Under the pieces are notes generated by a model. The model did not search any database. It saw only the letters and a list, made by a program, of their open reading frames with translations, and was not told the DNA's origin. Shown here one piece after another: positions 62,360-63,534 of a DNA stretch of 63,534 nt; position 1 is the first letter of the stretch; every line of letters begins with the position of its first letter. Location of the stretch: contig JBEKJI010000009.1 of the NCBI GenBank assembly GCA_050011315.1, positions 1 through 63,534 of the forward strand, read 5' to 3'. A program made the position numbers and the translations under genes. The stretch is from Fen-549 sp050011315 (GTDB lineage Bacteria > Actinomycetota > Thermoleophilia > Gaiellales > Gaiellaceae).

Positions 62360-62627
62360 GTTCGGCGAGCTCGCGGTGCGCGAGCGGGAGGCGCGCAGGA
62401 TCGCGCGCAGACAGTGGTTCTGGCTGCATTTCGTGGTCTACGCGACGATTCAGATCTTCCTGCTGATCGTCTGGACGATTACCGGGGCCGGCTTCCCCTG
62501 GTTCATTTTCCCGCTGTTTGGCTGGGGCATCTTCGTCGCCGGTCACGCGGCCTACGCCTACATCGTGCGCGATCCGGAGGAGATCATGGTCGAGCGCGAG
62601 CGAAAGCGGACGGAGCGCGGCGAGTGA
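62352..62627 (+). CDS. 2TM-domain membrane protein
   Basis: The 91-residue protein opens with a basic helix (AVREREARRIARRQWFWLH) and has two membrane helices (FVVYATIQIFLLIVWTITG and FPLFGWGIFVAGHAAYAYI) ending in a charged tail, the pattern of the 2TM domain often found next to PadR or histidine kinases. The ATG overlaps the PadR stop. Function unknown. Confidence 0.85.
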   Translation: MDEFGELAVREREARRIARRQWFWLHFVVYATIQIFLLIVWTITGAGFPWFIFPLFGWGIFVAGHAAYAYIVRDPEEIMVERERKRTERGE

Positions 62628-62659
62628 ACCCGGCGACCACGCATTAGGAGGGAGACGGA

Positions 62660-62914
62660 GTGAGCTCGCTACTCATCGAGACGGTCGGACGCCAGTTCCT
62701 GAACGGGCTCTGGACCGAGCTCGTGAAACTCGGTCAGCTCTGGCTGCACCTGGTTTCCTGGCTGATCGCAGAGAACGAGCGGGTGCTCGCGTCTCTGTCG
62801 GCGCCGCTCGCTCCCTGGCTCGTCCTGCTCCTGATCGTCGCCGGACGCGCTCTCCTCCCGGCGCTTGCCCACACCCACCTACGAACGCAACGACCCACCG
62901 GAGGTACTGGATGA
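62660..62914 (+). CDS. Small membrane protein in the PadR operon
   Basis: The 84-residue product has one clear hydrophobic helix (LAPWLVLLLIVAGRALLPALA) preceded by an amphipathic stretch (LWTELVKLGQLWLHLVSWLI). The GTG start follows a good ribosome site (AGGAGGGAG). Its stop overlaps the next ATG by four bases (ATGA). I do not recognise the family. Confidence 0.7.
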   Translation: MSSLLIETVGRQFLNGLWTELVKLGQLWLHLVSWLIAENERVLASLSAPLAPWLVLLLIVAGRALLPALAHTHLRTQRPTGGTG

Positions 62915-63534
62915 GCACGCAATATCGTCCGCCGACCTTCGCCGAGACGGTTTTGCGGCCGTTCTTCGCGCGGGAGACCTACCTGGGCCTCGCCTACGCG
63001 CTGCTCGGTCTTCCGCTGGGGATCTTCTACTTCGTCTTTCTGGTGACGGGGTTGTCGGTCGGGCTCGGGCTCGCGGTCACCGTCGTCGGCATTCCGATCC
63101 TCGTGCTCACCATCGTCGCCTGCCGCGGGCTGGCCCAGCTCGAGCGCACCCTTGCCGTCTCGCTCCTCGGCGCATCAATGCCTCGCGTCGCAAACGAGCG
63201 GGGAGGAGGAGTGCTCTGGCGCCGCCTCGCCGGCCAGGTGCGATCGGGTACGACCTGGCGCGAACTCACCTACCTGATGGTTCGCTTCCCAACCGGCGTC
63301 GCCAGCTTCTCGATCGCGGTCTCGGTGGTCGCCGCCGGTGGCTACGCGATCGTCGAGCCGATGCTCGTCGCCTCCGGTGTCCACGGCGTCGACTTCGGCG
63401 GCTGGCAGATCGACAGCGTAGGTGAGGCGCTGCTGCTCGTTCCGCCCGGTATCGCCCTGCTCTTGGTGGCGCCCGTCGTCCTCACTCTCCAGGCTCGGCT
63501 CGAGCGGGCGCTCGCGGTCTTCCTCCTCGCTCGC
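62911..63534 (+). CDS. Sensor-domain membrane protein, runs off the right edge
   Basis: From the ATG at 62911 (overlapping the preceding stop; GGAGG upstream) the frame is open to the last base, 208 codons. The sequence shows paired hydrophobic helices (GLAYALLGLPLGIFYFVFLV, then LGLAVTVVGIPILVLTIVA; a later pair near residues 135-205), fitting the putative sensor domain found at the N-terminus of actinomycete histidine kinases or alone after PadR/2TM genes. Whether a kinase domain follows is outside the window. Confidence 0.78.
   Translation, partial: MSTQYRPPTFAETVLRPFFARETYLGLAYALLGLPLGIFYFVFLVTGLSVGLGLAVTVVGIPILVLTIVACRGLAQLERTLAVSLLGASMPRVANERGGGVLWRRLAGQVRSGTTWRELTYLMVRFPTGVASFSIAVSVVAAGGYAIVEPMLVASGVHGVDFGGWQIDSVGEALLLVPPGIALLLVAPVVLTLQARLERALAVFLLAR

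Overview
The window looks like a chromosomal segment of a high-GC Gram-positive bacterium, most likely an actinomycete of the class Thermoleophilia (Solirubrobacterales or Gaiellales). That placement is an inference from high GC, frequent GTG starts and GTGA/ATGA overlaps, the order mtaB-HIT-yqeY-phoH-ybeY-dgkA/PAP2-era, the run polA-rpsA-coaE-transglycosylase, and secreted families I associate with this class. No 16S gene is present. I see no insertion sequence, phage, CRISPR array or replication origin.

Region by region. 1-1740: a broken copy of the start of mtaB, then a secreted seven-repeat RCC1 protein. 1741-7318: a core cluster for tRNA methylthiolation, RNA processing, lipid carrier recycling and ribosome assembly, ending with a universal stress protein. 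7315-15401: a macrodomain protein; an ABC exporter divergent from a two-component system; a HAD phosphatase; a glyoxalase-like protein; and a phosphofructokinase with a pyrophosphate-type active site. 15571-21070: a Mg2+ P-type ATPase, decayed gene pieces, a secreted M23-like protein and a secreted protein of unknown function. 21359-26475: a two-gene module of a SARP/BTAD regulator fused to a SIR2-like domain, overlapping a 1165-residue STAND NTPase-WD40 protein; this is the best candidate for a little-described signalling or conflict system. 26740-32833: tRNA-Leu, a GNAT protein, a LarA-like protein, a large secreted glycoside-hydrolase-like protein and a Nudix-cupin fusion. 32957-38947: polA, rpsA with a long acidic repeat tail, coaE, a lytic transglycosylase and an ArsR pair with a perfect palindromic operator. 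39118-47636: a 1955-residue secreted YD-repeat protein ending in an amidase-like domain, a coupled Asp-box propeller protein, a tRNA-Met fragment and a displaced block of YD repeats. 47667-56147: uvrB, a LacI-like regulator with a damaged DNA-binding domain, nfo, glnS, an unrecognised membrane protein and a compact gltX. 56178-63534: dehydrogenase, GNAT, M3-like peptidase, MarR divergent from a secreted amidohydrolase, and a PadR operon of small membrane proteins that runs off the right edge.

How the genes work together. The housekeeping blocks are compact operons with start/stop overlaps. Between them lie accessory cassettes (RCC1, M23/propeller remnants, SARP-SIR2/STAND, YD-repeat) bordered by partial duplications of neighbouring genes, C-terminal gene remnants and a tRNA 3' fragment, which points to repeated insertion and deletion. 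Several regulators (ArsR, MarR, PadR) have clear palindromic operators next to their own start codons, so autoregulation can be read from the sequence.
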